Notes: generated by a model not told the origin, from the letters alone. A stretch of 64,000 nt of DNA from CBDFKB01 sp965248715 (GCA_965248715.1 CBDFKB010000008.1:620001-684000), one strand, 5' to 3'. Shown: positions 35,493 through 44,293, counted from the stretch's first letter. Translations and numbers: made by a program.

Positions 35493-35861
35493 GTGGCCCG
35501 TATTGCAGGTGTCAACATTCCGACCAACAAGCGCGTGGTGATCGCGCTTCAATATATTCATGGTATCGGCGCCAAGCATGCCAGGGATATTCTCACCAAG
35601 AGCAATGTCGACGCCGGCCAGCGGGTAAATCAACTTTCCGACGCTGATTTGATGCAAATCCGTGAGGTAATCGACCGCGATTACATGGTGGAAGGTGATT
35701 TGCGGCGTGAGAACTCCATGAACGTCAAACGGCTGATGGATCTTGGCTGCTACCGCGGCTTGCGCCATCGGCGCGGCCTGCCGGTGCGCGGCCAACGCAC
35801 CCATACCAATGCTCGTACCCGCAAGGGTCCGGCAAAGGCAATTGCCGGCCGGAAAAAGTAA
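35493..35861 (+). CDS. rpsM: 30S ribosomal protein S13, GTG start
   Basis: S13 (122 residues) forms intersubunit bridges from the 30S head. The GTG at 35493, eight bases after CAGGAGA, gives the conserved MARIAGVNIPTNKRVVIALQ; an upstream in-frame start at 35463 would add ten unrelated residues. RGLPVRGQRTHTNARTRKGP near the C terminus is diagnostic. The small rpmJ gene found before rpsM in many bacteria is absent, as usual for this group. Confidence 0.97.
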   Translation: MARIAGVNIPTNKRVVIALQYIHGIGAKHARDILTKSNVDAGQRVNQLSDADLMQIREVIDRDYMVEGDLRRENSMNVKRLMDLGCYRGLRHRRGLPVRGQRTHTNARTRKGPAKAIAGRKK

Positions 35862-35984
35862 TAGCTCAGCCTGTGCTTTTGTAGCTACGTGGCCGCATAC
35901 GCGGTTCGCCGCAATTTGGGTGCAGTTTGGTAAATCGGTGGAGCCGCTGGAAATACGGCGGTGTCGAGATCTAGAGGAATAAAA

Positions 35985-36374
35985 ATGGCCAAAGATACGG
36001 CTCGGGTTCGCCGTCGCGAACGCAAGAACATCACTTCGGGCGTTGCCCACGTAAATTCGACATTCAATAACACCATGGTGACCATCACCGATGCCCAGGG
36101 CAACGGAATTGCCTGGTCCTCAGCAGGTGCTCAGGGCTTTAAGGGTTCGCGTAAATCGACCCCTTACGCCGCCCAAATGGCGGCTGAGGATGCGGCCAAA
36201 AAAGCCCAGGAACACGGCATGAAGTCGCTGGAAGTCGAAGTTCGCGGGCCTGGTTCGGGCCGCGAATCGGCACTTCGCGCGCTGCAGGCGTCCGGATTTA
36301 CCATCACTTCGATCCGCGATGTCACGACAATCCCTCATAATGGTTGCCGTGCCCGCAAACGCCGCCGCGTTTAG
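35985..36374 (+). CDS. rpsK: 30S ribosomal protein S11
   Basis: S11 (129 residues) lies on the 30S platform. I chose the ATG at 35985 (GAGGAATAAAA upstream), giving MAKDTARVRRRERKNITSGV; eight upstream in-frame codons are unlikely. It contains VNSTFNNTMVTITDAQGNGI, VEVRGPGSGRESALRALQAS and ends DVTTIPHNGCRARKRRRV, a very conserved tail. Confidence 0.97.
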   Translation: MAKDTARVRRRERKNITSGVAHVNSTFNNTMVTITDAQGNGIAWSSAGAQGFKGSRKSTPYAAQMAAEDAAKKAQEHGMKSLEVEVRGPGSGRESALRALQASGFTITSIRDVTTIPHNGCRARKRRRV

Positions 36375-36469
36375 CCGACGTTGAGTTCCGCAACAAATCC
36401 ACATTGCGGCGCTTCCTTGGAATATTGCCACGAAGGGATGGTGGCAAATGACCGATGGGACCTTCTTAC

Positions 36470-37480
36470 ATGATCCAAAAGAATTGGCATGAACTGATTA
36501 AACCGAACAAGCTTGAGGTGATTTCGAAAAGCGCTACCAGAGCGACGATTGTTGCCGAGCCGCTGGAGCGTGGCTTTGGTTTGACCCTTGGCAACGCGCT
36601 GCGCCGGGTGCTGTTGTCCTCTTTGCAAGGGGCGGCGGTAACCGCGGTGCAGATCGACGGTGTGCTGCACGAATTTTCCTCGATCCCCGGGGTGGGTGAA
36701 GATGTCACCGATATCATCCTTTCGATCAAGGAGGTGGCGCTTCGCATGGAAGGCGAGGGACCCAAACGCATGGTCGTGCGCAAGGATGGCCCGTGCGTGG
36801 TTACCGCCGGTGATATCCAAACCGTCGGCGACATCGAGGTGCTGAACCCGGATCTAGCAATTTGCACCCTCGACGAAGGCGCGGAAATCCGTATGGAACT
36901 GACGGTCGATACCGGCAAGGGTTATGTTTCAGCAGAACGCAACCGTCCCGAAGACGCGCCGATCGGCACGATTCCGGTCGACAGCCTGTATTCTCCGGTG
37001 CGTAAAGCGTCCTACAAAATCGAAAACACCCGCGAAGGCCAGGTGTTGGACTATGATAAGCTGACGCTAACCGTTGAGACCGACGGTTCGATCTCGCCTG
37101 AAGATTCAGTCGCCTATGCCGCCCGCATCGTTCAGGATCAACTGTCGATCTTCGTCAATTTCGAAGAGCCAGAAAAAGAAACCATCGCCGAGCCGGTGAC
37201 CGAATTGGCGTTCAATCCGGCCTTGTTGAAGAAGGTCGACGAATTGGAACTGTCGGTCCGCTCGGCCAATTGCCTGAAGAACGACAACATCGTCTATATC
37301 GGCGATCTGATCCAGAAAACCGAAGCGGAGATGCTGCGCACGCCGAACTTCGGTCGTAAATCACTAAATGAAATCAAGGAAGTGTTGGCCTCGATGGGGC
37401 TGCATCTTGGAATGGAAATTCCCGCCTGGCCGCCCGAGAACATTGAGGATTTGGCTAAGCGCTATGAGGACCAATACTGA
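36470..37480 (+). CDS. rpoA: DNA-directed RNA polymerase subunit alpha
   Basis: Alpha (336 residues) dimerises to start polymerase assembly and contacts activators through its C-terminal domain. The ATG at 36470 gives MIQKNWHELIKPNKLEV, the common start; an in-frame ATG at 36455 is possible. The N-terminal domain has EPLERGFGLTLGNALRRVLL, and the C-terminal domain has LELSVRSANCLKNDNIVYIG and the helix-hairpin-helix near GRKSLNEIKEVLASMGLHLG. rplQ follows. Confidence 0.98.
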   Translation: MIQKNWHELIKPNKLEVISKSATRATIVAEPLERGFGLTLGNALRRVLLSSLQGAAVTAVQIDGVLHEFSSIPGVGEDVTDIILSIKEVALRMEGEGPKRMVVRKDGPCVVTAGDIQTVGDIEVLNPDLAICTLDEGAEIRMELTVDTGKGYVSAERNRPEDAPIGTIPVDSLYSPVRKASYKIENTREGQVLDYDKLTLTVETDGSISPEDSVAYAARIVQDQLSIFVNFEEPEKETIAEPVTELAFNPALLKKVDELELSVRSANCLKNDNIVYIGDLIQKTEAEMLRTPNFGRKSLNEIKEVLASMGLHLGMEIPAWPPENIEDLAKRYEDQY

Positions 37481-37542
37481 CCGGATAATAGCGCTCTTGC
37501 CGGTGGGTGCCGGCAAGGCCAAGTCCGCAATGGGAGCATATC

Positions 37543-37983
37543 ATGCGTCACGGAAAATCGGGCCGTAAACTAAATCGGACGGCCAGTCACCGCAAGGCGA
37601 TGTTCGCCAATATGGCGGCGTCGCTGATCGAGCACGAACAGATCATCACCACTTTGCCCAAAGCCAAGGAAATGCGGCCGATCGCCGACAAATTGATTAC
37701 CCTTGGCAAGCGTGGCGATCTGCATGCGCGCCGTCAGGCAATCTCGCAAATCCGCAACCCTGGCCTGGTGCGCAAATTGTTCGAGGAGTTGGCGCCGCGC
37801 TACAAGGACCGCAATGGCGGCTATACCCGTGTAATGAAGGCAGGTTTTCGCTATGGCGACAACGCGCCGATGGCGGTGATCGAATTGGTCGATCGCAACC
37901 TGGAGGCCAAGGGCGCCGTCGACCACGCCAAGCGCGATACCGAGGAAATTGCCGATGACGCGCAGGTTGCCGCCGAGGCGTGA
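37543..37983 (+). CDS. rplQ: 50S ribosomal protein L17
   Basis: L17 (146 residues) lies near the tunnel exit. The ATG at 37543 after GGGAGCATATC gives MRHGKSGRKLNRTASHRKAM; an upstream start at 37507 is in frame but unlikely. RKLFEELAPRYKDRNGGYTR is diagnostic, followed by an acidic C-terminal extension of about 20 residues. It ends the alpha cluster, with an intrinsic terminator 24 bases later. Confidence 0.97.
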   Translation: MRHGKSGRKLNRTASHRKAMFANMAASLIEHEQIITTLPKAKEMRPIADKLITLGKRGDLHARRQAISQIRNPGLVRKLFEELAPRYKDRNGGYTRVMKAGFRYGDNAPMAVIELVDRNLEAKGAVDHAKRDTEEIADDAQVAAEA

Positions 37984-38006
37984 GGCGTAAATGCGCTATG
38001 ATTATG

Positions 38007-38032
38007 AGGCCGGGTTCAGCCCGGCCTTTTTT
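38007..38032 (+). terminator. Intrinsic terminator after rplQ
   Basis: AGGCCGGG (38007-38014) and CCCGGCCT (38020-38027) form a perfect eight-base-pair stem with a five-base loop, followed by TTTTT. This ends the S10-spc-alpha transcription unit. Confidence 0.92.
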
Positions 38033-38068
38033 GTGCCCGAATGATGTTTGTGATGGCATCTGCAAGGT

Positions 38069-38210
38069 GAGCACCTCTAAATACCCTCGATTTTGTTGGG
38101 CTGGTGTGTTTTTGAAGTTTCGAGTACCGGATAATATATTGAAATATTTGAGGAACGCAAAAACGAAAAATTGCTCCCAGGACCCAAAAGAAGGGTTTTT
38201 AGAGGTGCTC
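38069..38210. mobile_element. 142-bp inverted-repeat element (MITE-like), copy 1
   Basis: The element opens GAGCACCTCTAAATACCCTC and closes GAAGGGTTTTTAGAGGTGCTC, an imperfect terminal inverted repeat of about 20 bases. It is 142 bp, identical in length and nearly identical in sequence to 47191-47332; a diverged relative is at 60793-60932. Flanks AGGT and GGGT are close to a 4-bp duplication. It encodes nothing and lies between the rplQ terminator and the protease gene, within 50 bases of that start. Confidence 0.85.
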
Positions 38211-38259
38211 GGGTACGATATTTGATCGAATCATCGATCGTCAGGTATGAGAAGGCAAC

Positions 38260-39765
38260 ATGGTTGAACGCTTCGGGCAATTCTTCACCACAACAATAGC
38301 GGCGGCGTTGGTCGTGACCACCATATTGGCCGGCACGCCAGTGTTGGCACAAGACAGCACCAGTGATGTGCTTCGGCGCACGCTGGACAATTTTCTCAAT
38401 CCCGAACCCGAAGCGAAACCGGCCACGACCAATAGCCAGGTCCAGGTGCCGCAATCGATGGCCGAGGTCAAACTGTCGTTTGCACCTTTGGTCAAGGAAG
38501 TGGTACCGGCGGTGGTCAATGTCTACGCCGCACGCAAGATGGTCCAGCGTTCACCGTTTTCCGGCGACCCATTTTTCGAATTTTTCATGGGTCGAAGAAA
38601 TTTGGGGAAACCGAAGACCCGCATGCAGTCTTCGCTCGGCTCCGGTGTGTTTGTGCGTGCCGATGGCATCGTGGTCACCAACAATCACGTAGTGGCAAAT
38701 GCAGACGAGGTGAAAATTGCTTTGTCGGACGGGCGTGAATTCGAATGCACCATCTTATTGAAGGATGAGCGTTCCGACTTAGCGATCCTCAAAGCGCAAA
38801 GCGATGAAGCGTTTCCATTCCTGCCGATCGGCAATTCCGATAATGCGGCGGTGGGTGATTTGGTGCTGGCGATCGGCAACCCGTTTGGAGTAGGCCAGAC
38901 CGTTACCAGCGGCATTATCTCCGCAATCGCGCGCACCCAGGTCGGCGTTAATGATTTTGGCTCTTTTATCCAGACAGATGCGGCGATTAATCCTGGCAAT
39001 TCAGGTGGCGCGCTGGTCGACATGCAAGGCAATCTGGTCGGCATCAATACGGCGATCTTTTCGCGCTCGGGCGGCTCGAACGGTATTGGATTTGCAATTC
39101 CCGCCAACATGGTGCGCGCGGTACTGCGTTCATCGGAAGCTGGTAATCACCGGGTTACCCGGCCTTGGCTCGGTGCCGGATTTCAGACCGTTACCCCGGA
39201 CATTGCCGAAAATCTCGGCATGGCCCGGCCCAGCGGGGCGATTGTTGTCAATGTGGTGGCGGCAAGTCCGGCAAAACGCGCCGGTATCAATGTGGGTGAT
39301 GTGGTTCTGGCGATCAATGGCCAGCACATTGAACACCCGGACGCGATCGGCTATCGGTTGGCGACAATCGGCATCGGTGGCCAGGTCGAATTCACCTTAT
39401 TGTCACGTGGCCGCCGGGTAACAACAACGGTGGCGATGGAAGCAGCGCCGGAAACCGTGGCACGCGACGAACATCGGTTGGGTGGCAGGTCGCCGTTTAC
39501 TGGAGCGGTAGTGGCCAATCTCTCGCCTGCGGTGGCTGAGGAACTGGGTATTCCAGCCAACAAGAGCGGGGTTATCGTCATCGAAGTGCCTCGCCGTACG
39601 CTGGCCGAGCGGTACAAAATTCGGCCTGGCGACATTATCCGCACCGTCAATGATGTGGAGGTGGAAAACACCCAGCAGATGGCAGCGCTCGCCAGCGAAC
39701 GTCCAGGCTCTTGGGATTTCATCATCGAGCGCGGCGGCAGGCTGCTGCGCCGGCGGGTGCGATAG
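38260..39765 (+). CDS. degP: Periplasmic serine protease of the Do/HtrA family
   Basis: This 501-residue envelope protease/chaperone degrades misfolded periplasmic proteins. Residues 1-31 are a signal peptide ending in VLAQ. The trypsin-like domain has the complete triad H143 (TNNHVV), D173 (ERSDLAIL) and S248 (NPGNSGGAL). Two PDZ domains follow, roughly 275-370 and 390-495. It is DegP/DegQ-like; I cannot separate the paralogues. The rplQ-protease-rarA order is common in Hyphomicrobiales. The short spacing to the repeat at 38069-38210 means its promoter lies in or beside that element. Confidence 0.93.
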   Translation: MVERFGQFFTTTIAAALVVTTILAGTPVLAQDSTSDVLRRTLDNFLNPEPEAKPATTNSQVQVPQSMAEVKLSFAPLVKEVVPAVVNVYAARKMVQRSPFSGDPFFEFFMGRRNLGKPKTRMQSSLGSGVFVRADGIVVTNNHVVANADEVKIALSDGREFECTILLKDERSDLAILKAQSDEAFPFLPIGNSDNAAVGDLVLAIGNPFGVGQTVTSGIISAIARTQVGVNDFGSFIQTDAAINPGNSGGALVDMQGNLVGINTAIFSRSGGSNGIGFAIPANMVRAVLRSSEAGNHRVTRPWLGAGFQTVTPDIAENLGMARPSGAIVVNVVAASPAKRAGINVGDVVLAINGQHIEHPDAIGYRLATIGIGGQVEFTLLSRGRRVTTTVAMEAAPETVARDEHRLGGRSPFTGAVVANLSPAVAEELGIPANKSGVIVIEVPRRTLAERYKIRPGDIIRTVNDVEVENTQQMAALASERPGSWDFIIERGGRLLRRRVR

Positions 39766-39807
39766 CGCTATAGTCCCGGCGACACGATCGCCGCAGCAGA
39801 GGTGGCA

Positions 39808-41115
39808 ATGACAGATCTGTTCGCGGGGCAAGCGAAATCCGAAAATATCTTCCGGCCACTTGCCGACCGGCTGCGCCCGACATCGCTGGACGAGATCGTT
39901 GGCCAGGAACATTTGAGCGGGGCCGGTGGCACCATCACCCGCATGCTTGCCTCGGGAACACTGGGCAGCCTGATATTTTGGGGCCCGCCAGGTACTGGCA
40001 AAACCACCCTGGCACGGATCATGGCCGGCCAGACCAACCTTCATTTTGAACAATTATCGGCAATATTTTCCGGCGTAGCGGACCTGAAAAAGGTTTTTGA
40101 TGCGGCGCGGCTGCGCAAGACCAACCGCATCCAGACCTTGCTGTTCGTCGATGAAATTCACCGCTTCAACAAGGCGCAACTCGACAGTTTCCTGCCGGTA
40201 ATGGAGGACGGCACCATCGTTCTCGTCGGTGCAACCACGGAAAACCCATCCTTTGAACTCAATGCGGCGCTGCTGTCGCGGGCTAACGTGCTGGTTTTTA
40301 AGGCGCTGGAGGCAAATGATCTGGAATACCTGCTGGCGCGGGCGGAAAAAATCGAGGGCCGGGCGTTGCCGCTAAGCGGGGAGGCGCGCGCAGTTGTGGT
40401 CCGCATGGCCGATGGTGACGGTCGGGCATTGTTGAGCTTGGCCGAAGAGGTGTGGCGCATTGATGGCGACAAGGGCGCGGTGATTGACGAGGCGATGTTA
40501 CAGGAATTATTGCAGCGTCGGGCGCCGGTCTACGACAAATCCGCCGATGGCCATTACAATTTGATCAGCGCGTTGCACAAATGCGTGCGCGGCTCGGACC
40601 CGGACGCAGCACTTTACTATCTGTCGCGCATGTTGGATGCCGGCGAGGATCGACGGTTTATCGCAAGGCGCATGATCCGCATGGCGTCGGAAGACATCGG
40701 CCTTGCCGACCCACAGGCGCTGGTGATCGCCAATGCGGCGCGAGAAGCGTTCGACTTCCTTGGCAGTCCGGAAGGCGATCTGGCATTGGCGCAAGCTTGC
40801 GTCTATTTGGCCACCGCACCGAAATCGAATGCGCTTTATAAGGCGTCCAAGGCGGCGATGAAGGCGGCGAAGGCCCAGGGCTCCCTGCCGCCGCCAAAAA
40901 TCATTCTCAACGCGCCCACCAAGCTGATGGACCAAGAAGGCTATGGCGCCGGCTACCGCTACGACCACGACGAACCGGGCGCGTTTTCCGGCCAGGACTA
41001 TTTTCCTGAAGCGATGGACCGGCAGCAATATTACGACCCGCCGGAGCGCGGCTTTGAACGCGACATTCATAAACGGTTAGCGTTTTGGGCTAAGCGGAGG
41101 GGCGAGCGGGAGTGA
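39808..41115 (+). CDS. rarA: Replication-associated recombination protein A (AAA+ ATPase)
   Basis: RarA/MgsA (435 residues) acts at stalled replication forks with single-strand-binding protein and RecA. The AAA+ module shows RPTSLDEIVGQEHLSGAGGT, Walker A GPPGTGKTTLAR and Walker B LLFVDEIHRFNKAQ, plus sensor 1 in GATTENPSFELNAALLSRAN. The C-terminal tetramerisation region includes HYNLISALHKCVRGSDPDAA. The ATG at 39808 is preferred over the GTG at 39802. It follows the protease gene by 42 bases, possibly in one operon. Confidence 0.95.
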   Translation: MTDLFAGQAKSENIFRPLADRLRPTSLDEIVGQEHLSGAGGTITRMLASGTLGSLIFWGPPGTGKTTLARIMAGQTNLHFEQLSAIFSGVADLKKVFDAARLRKTNRIQTLLFVDEIHRFNKAQLDSFLPVMEDGTIVLVGATTENPSFELNAALLSRANVLVFKALEANDLEYLLARAEKIEGRALPLSGEARAVVVRMADGDGRALLSLAEEVWRIDGDKGAVIDEAMLQELLQRRAPVYDKSADGHYNLISALHKCVRGSDPDAALYYLSRMLDAGEDRRFIARRMIRMASEDIGLADPQALVIANAAREAFDFLGSPEGDLALAQACVYLATAPKSNALYKASKAAMKAAKAQGSLPPPKIILNAPTKLMDQEGYGAGYRYDHDEPGAFSGQDYFPEAMDRQQYYDPPERGFERDIHKRLAFWAKRRGERE

Positions 41116-41196
41116 TATCAGTTCAAGAATCATACCATCTGGCGGCTTAAAGGCAGTAATTGACAGGTGAACTCCATGCTTGCTTGGGCAAAACGA

Positions 41197-41790
41197 TCAT
41201 TCTTCTGCTGTCGTTTGCAATAGATTCTCTGCATCAAATTCTTCCGAAAAATACCATTTTCTTTCGAAATAGTCATAAAGGCTGTCAATGAAACCATCCC
41301 CCTTGTTTGTCCACCGTATGTATGGATTGGCGCTTGAATATTTCGTCAGGTAGAATCCGCTGTAGGCTTCTTCGTACCGTTCCCCCTTTTCAACTATTAT
41401 AATCGGTATTGATGGCATATCTTTATAAAAACGAAGCTCAAATTTGCCTATTATGTCGACTGATTCTTTCATTCTTCTATAAAAATCAAGCATTTCATTA
41501 AAATTAGCTTCCAAATTCTTATTATAATCTTCAATTCTATGGTTCACATGATTTTCATCAAGATGATCTGCGCAAGAATCTCTCCCTCTATAGCTGGAAC
41601 AATCATTATCTTTGTGCATTAGTAATAATTTTACATGAGTACCATTAGTTAGCGCAGCTTCAATGCTTTCCGTCATATTATTTCTTCGGTTATATTTTGT
41701 ATTCATCAACATAATCTTCTTATTTTTTGAATCTTTTATTATTGTATGGTCATCTATTTTCCCTTGAATTTCTTTCATTCCGAACTTCAC
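41197..41790 (-). CDS. Hypothetical protein of an AT-rich two-gene insertion
   Basis: I do not recognise this 197-residue protein with confidence. It is much more AT-rich than its neighbours and rich in Asn, Lys and Ile, pointing to recent transfer. The middle reads SIEAALTNGTHVKLLLMHKD and later ELRFYKDMPSIPIIIVEKG and YDYFERKWYFSEEF. This strand pattern resembles diverged phospholipase-D-like sensor domains, but no HxK motif is present. The GTG start at 41790 overlaps the upstream membrane gene stop (GTGA), so the two are translationally coupled and probably act together at the membrane. A signalling or defence role is possible but unproven. Confidence 0.6.
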   Translation of the reverse strand: MKFGMKEIQGKIDDHTIIKDSKNKKIMLMNTKYNRRNNMTESIEAALTNGTHVKLLLMHKDNDCSSYRGRDSCADHLDENHVNHRIEDYNKNLEANFNEMLDFYRRMKESVDIIGKFELRFYKDMPSIPIIIVEKGERYEEAYSGFYLTKYSSANPYIRWTNKGDGFIDSLYDYFERKWYFSEEFDAENLLQTTAEE

Positions 41791-42161
41791 TGTAGCTTCA
41801 AAATATTTTGTACGTCACTCTTTATATCATCTCTTGCCGATGAAATAATGGCAGTGATTCTATCAATAATCGACTTTTTTTCAAACGTCCTTTCCGATAA
41901 AACAATAATAACTGCAATTAATATGGAAGTCATAATCGCTATTATAACACTATATCCAAATCCATTTTTCTCCAATACATATGAGTGCGAATTAGCATAA
42001 AAAACGAATAGGAATATACAGAAGAAAACAAATGCCACTAAAATGACTTTGGCATTCTCGGCCACCATGTCCCAAATAGTATCTGCTGGAAGCCCATTTT
42101 TATGATTTATTAAGGTTTGTTTATCATTATCTCGGTTGGAATTATTGTTAGCAACGGTCAT
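41787..42161 (-). CDS. Hypothetical two-span membrane protein coupled to the next gene
   Basis: This 124-residue protein has two membrane helices at about residues 38-56 and 70-88, separated by a short loop, with a hydrophilic Asn-rich N terminus and a charged, possibly coiled C-terminal tail (ISSARDDIKSDVQNILKLQ). Both termini would be cytoplasmic. It is the first gene of a two-gene unit inserted between rarA and crcB and overlaps the next gene by four bases. Its low GC content differs sharply from the flanking housekeeping genes. A membrane anchor or sensor for the downstream soluble protein is a reasonable guess. Confidence 0.6.
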   Translation of the reverse strand: MTVANNNSNRDNDKQTLINHKNGLPADTIWDMVAENAKVILVAFVFFCIFLFVFYANSHSYVLEKNGFGYSVIIAIMTSILIAVIIVLSERTFEKKSIIDRITAIISSARDDIKSDVQNILKLQ

Positions 42162-42184
42162 TTGCGAGCTCCATGGAATACAAT

Positions 42185-42295
42185 ATGAATAGTGAAAAAC
42201 AGAGGGCGGACGCAGTGGTTAGGGTGTTTATGGTGGGAGCATTTTGCTTGGTCATCTCACTTCCCATTATTGGACTTATGTATATCTTAGGATAA
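42185..42295 (+). CDS. Candidate 36-residue single-span membrane peptide
   Basis: An ATG at 42185 opens a 36-codon frame beginning MNSEKQRADAVVRVF, with a hydrophobic stretch (GAFCLVISLPIIGLMYIL) and a TAA at 42293. It diverges from the AT-rich pair, 23 bases from the start of its first gene. The charged head plus one helix looks like a real small membrane peptide, but the ribosome binding site is weak and the frame is short, so it may be chance. Confidence 0.35.
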   Translation: MNSEKQRADAVVRVFMVGAFCLVISLPIIGLMYILG

Positions 42296-42905
42296 AAAAC
42301 TTATACGGGCAATTTTTAATTTATGAAAATACTCGCTTCCGCGATTCAGGGCATGTAAGCCAAGACATACAAACGATAAAAATCAAATTGCACTTTCTTT
42401 TGGAATTATTCATCTTTTCTTAAATCGTAATGATTCAGATTCATTTTTCTTGCTTGAATTGTTTAGTTTATAGGTTGCCACGACTACCGCAAACATTGTT
42501 CGAATTTGGGTGCAGTTCTAGTCGAGTAAATCACGGCACCTCATCGAATGCTTTATGCGCTCAGTAAACTTCATCGTAGTGAGATGGACACCCGCAAAAA
42601 CCTCAGCGGTCGTTCTGATGGTTATCTGATAAAGAGAACATTCCAGAATCAAGCCATGAACGAACCGGAATCAAACGTATTTCCACATCCGGCTAAATAT
42701 TTGGACTGGAGGTTTTTGCGGGTGTCCAGATGATCAAAGACGCGGGTATTGGATTTACATATCCTGGTCGTGAGCGGCGGGACCGGAAAACAATTGCGAT
42801 TTCGGTATCGGTTTTGAATCTATTGCGTTGTCAAAATTGGGCCAATACAAACGGGTAGGCGAATTCTACAATTCGGTATTGACCGAATTTGTTCAAGGTA
42901 TTTCC
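42296..42905. other. Non-coding interval between AT-rich island and crcB
   Basis: The first part (to about 42480) is AT-rich with no supported frame; base composition returns to normal near 42490. It holds the 144-bp inverted-repeat element at 42585-42728. I looked for a fluoride riboswitch before crcB and saw no convincing match. Confidence 0.6.
42585..42728. mobile_element. 144-bp element with 20-bp perfect inverted ends
   Basis: TGGACACCCGCAAAAACCTC (42585-42604) is repeated exactly in inverse orientation at 42709-42728. The 104 bases between encode nothing convincing. Size and structure fit a MITE. No flanking target duplication is clear (AGA... left, GATC right). Its end has a CACC..AAAAACC pattern loosely similar to the 142-bp family, but the sequences are otherwise different. 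Confidence 0.8.
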
Positions 42906-43283
42906 ATGACCCATTTCCTCCTAGTCTTCATCGGTGGCGGGCTCGGCGCTGGGTTGCGCCATCTGTCCAATGGCCTGGCGTTGCGTCTCATGGGGCCGAA
43001 TTTTCCCTGGGGTACGATGTTCGTCAATATCGCCGGGTCGCTGGCTATGGGACTGTTCGTTGGTTGGCTGGTTAGGCGCAGCGGTGGCGCTAGCAACGAA
43101 TTGCGGTTGTTGATTGCCACCGGGGTACTTGGCGGCTTTACCACCTTTTCCGCCTTTTCTCTCGATGTAGCGAATTTGTGGGAACGAGGTGCGATTGGCG
43201 CAGCAATGCTGTATGCCGGTACCAGTGTGGGGATATCGATTGCGGCTTTGTTCGCCGGCCTCGCCCTTGCCCGTGTTTTTTAA
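42906..43283 (+). CDS. crcB: Fluoride ion exporter CrcB/Fluc
   Basis: This 125-residue, four-helix protein forms dimeric fluoride channels that lower cytoplasmic fluoride. It contains GGGLGAGLRHLSNGLAL, NFPWGTMFVNIAGSLAMG with the conserved asparagine, and GVLGGFTTFSAFS, the central signature. I chose the ATG at 42906 because it gives MTHFLLVFIGGGLGAG; an in-frame TTG at 42828 would add 26 unlikely residues. It precedes the pseudouridine synthase gene by 20 bases. Confidence 0.95.
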   Translation: MTHFLLVFIGGGLGAGLRHLSNGLALRLMGPNFPWGTMFVNIAGSLAMGLFVGWLVRRSGGASNELRLLIATGVLGGFTTFSAFSLDVANLWERGAIGAAMLYAGTSVGISIAALFAGLALARVF

Positions 43284-43303
43284 CCCCTAATGTGGCGTAA
43301 TCC

Positions 43304-44293
43304 ATGGCACAAATTGGCAACAGGGTCGTTGCGGCCGACGAGGCGGGCATGCGGCTCGATCGCTGGTTCAAGCAACATTTTCCCGGGCTCGCCTTCGGCC
43401 ATCTGCAAAAATTGTTGCGCTCCGGTCAAATTCGTGTTGACGGCGGTCGTGCCAAGACACAAAACCGTCTGGCCAGCGGGCAATTGATCCGCATTCCGCC
43501 GATCCTTGCCGGCGATGACATGGCGCGTGCCAAACCACTTACCCGCAATACCATGCGCGACCGTACCGATGCTGATGTTCTTAGAGCCATGCTGCTTTAT
43601 GAAGACGCCAAGGTGCTGGTGTTCAACAAGCCGGCCGGGCTGGCAGTGCAGGGCGGTTCCGGTATCAACCGGCATGTCGATATGATGCTGGAAGCCCTGC
43701 GTTCGCCGAAGGGGGAGAAGCCGCGCCTGGTGCACCGCCTTGATCGCGATACCTGCGGTGTATTGGCGGTGGCACGCACCCGCGGTGCCGCGGTTGAGCT
43801 CACCAAATCATTCCGCCATCGCGACACCGAAAAGGTATACTGGGCGATCTGCAAGGGAGTGCCGGCTAAGCGCGAGGGGCGTATATCCACTCATTTATTG
43901 CGGGAACGCAAGGTCGAGGGCGACCGGGTTCGGGTAGCGCGGCACGGCGAAGAGGGTGCGGACCATGCGGTTACCCAATATCGGGTGGTCGAGACCTCGG
44001 GGATGAAATTAAGTTGGCTGGAACTAAAGCCGGTTACCGGCCGCACCCACCAGCTGCGGGTGCATACCTCCCACATCGGCTGTCCGATCATCGGCGACAG
44101 CAAATATTTTGATATTGAGAACTGGCAGTTGCCAGGCGGGATTCAAAATCGCCTACATCTGCACGCGCAGCGCCTCAAAGTGCCCCATCCAGATGGCGGA
44201 TTGCTTGATATTGTCGCACCATTGCCGCCTCATATGGTGCAGACCTGGAACTTGTTGGGCTTTGAAGTGCCACACGATGCCCGCGCCGACTGA
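43304..44293 (+). CDS. rluC: 23S rRNA pseudouridine synthase, RluC/RluD family
   Basis: This 329-residue enzyme isomerises uridines in 23S rRNA. An N-terminal S4 RNA-binding domain (about 15-75, GMRLDRWFKQHFPGLAFGHL) precedes the catalytic domain with HRLDRDTCGVLAVART, whose D147 is the nucleophile position, and PVTGRTHQLRVHTSHIGCPI. Position in the crcB-rluC order matches other Hyphomicrobiales and favours RluC, but RluD-like specificity cannot be excluded. The HAD-family gene often found next in relatives is missing. Confidence 0.9.
   Translation: MAQIGNRVVAADEAGMRLDRWFKQHFPGLAFGHLQKLLRSGQIRVDGGRAKTQNRLASGQLIRIPPILAGDDMARAKPLTRNTMRDRTDADVLRAMLLYEDAKVLVFNKPAGLAVQGGSGINRHVDMMLEALRSPKGEKPRLVHRLDRDTCGVLAVARTRGAAVELTKSFRHRDTEKVYWAICKGVPAKREGRISTHLLRERKVEGDRVRVARHGEEGADHAVTQYRVVETSGMKLSWLELKPVTGRTHQLRVHTSHIGCPIIGDSKYFDIENWQLPGGIQNRLHLHAQRLKVPHPDGGLLDIVAPLPPHMVQTWNLLGFEVPHDARAD

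Noticed and set aside
42548..42733. 61-codon + strand frame
   Set aside because: It lies across the 144-bp inverted-repeat element and ends at its right arm.
42729..42905. Fluoride riboswitch before crcB
   Set aside because: I looked for the conserved pseudoknot strings and found no convincing match.
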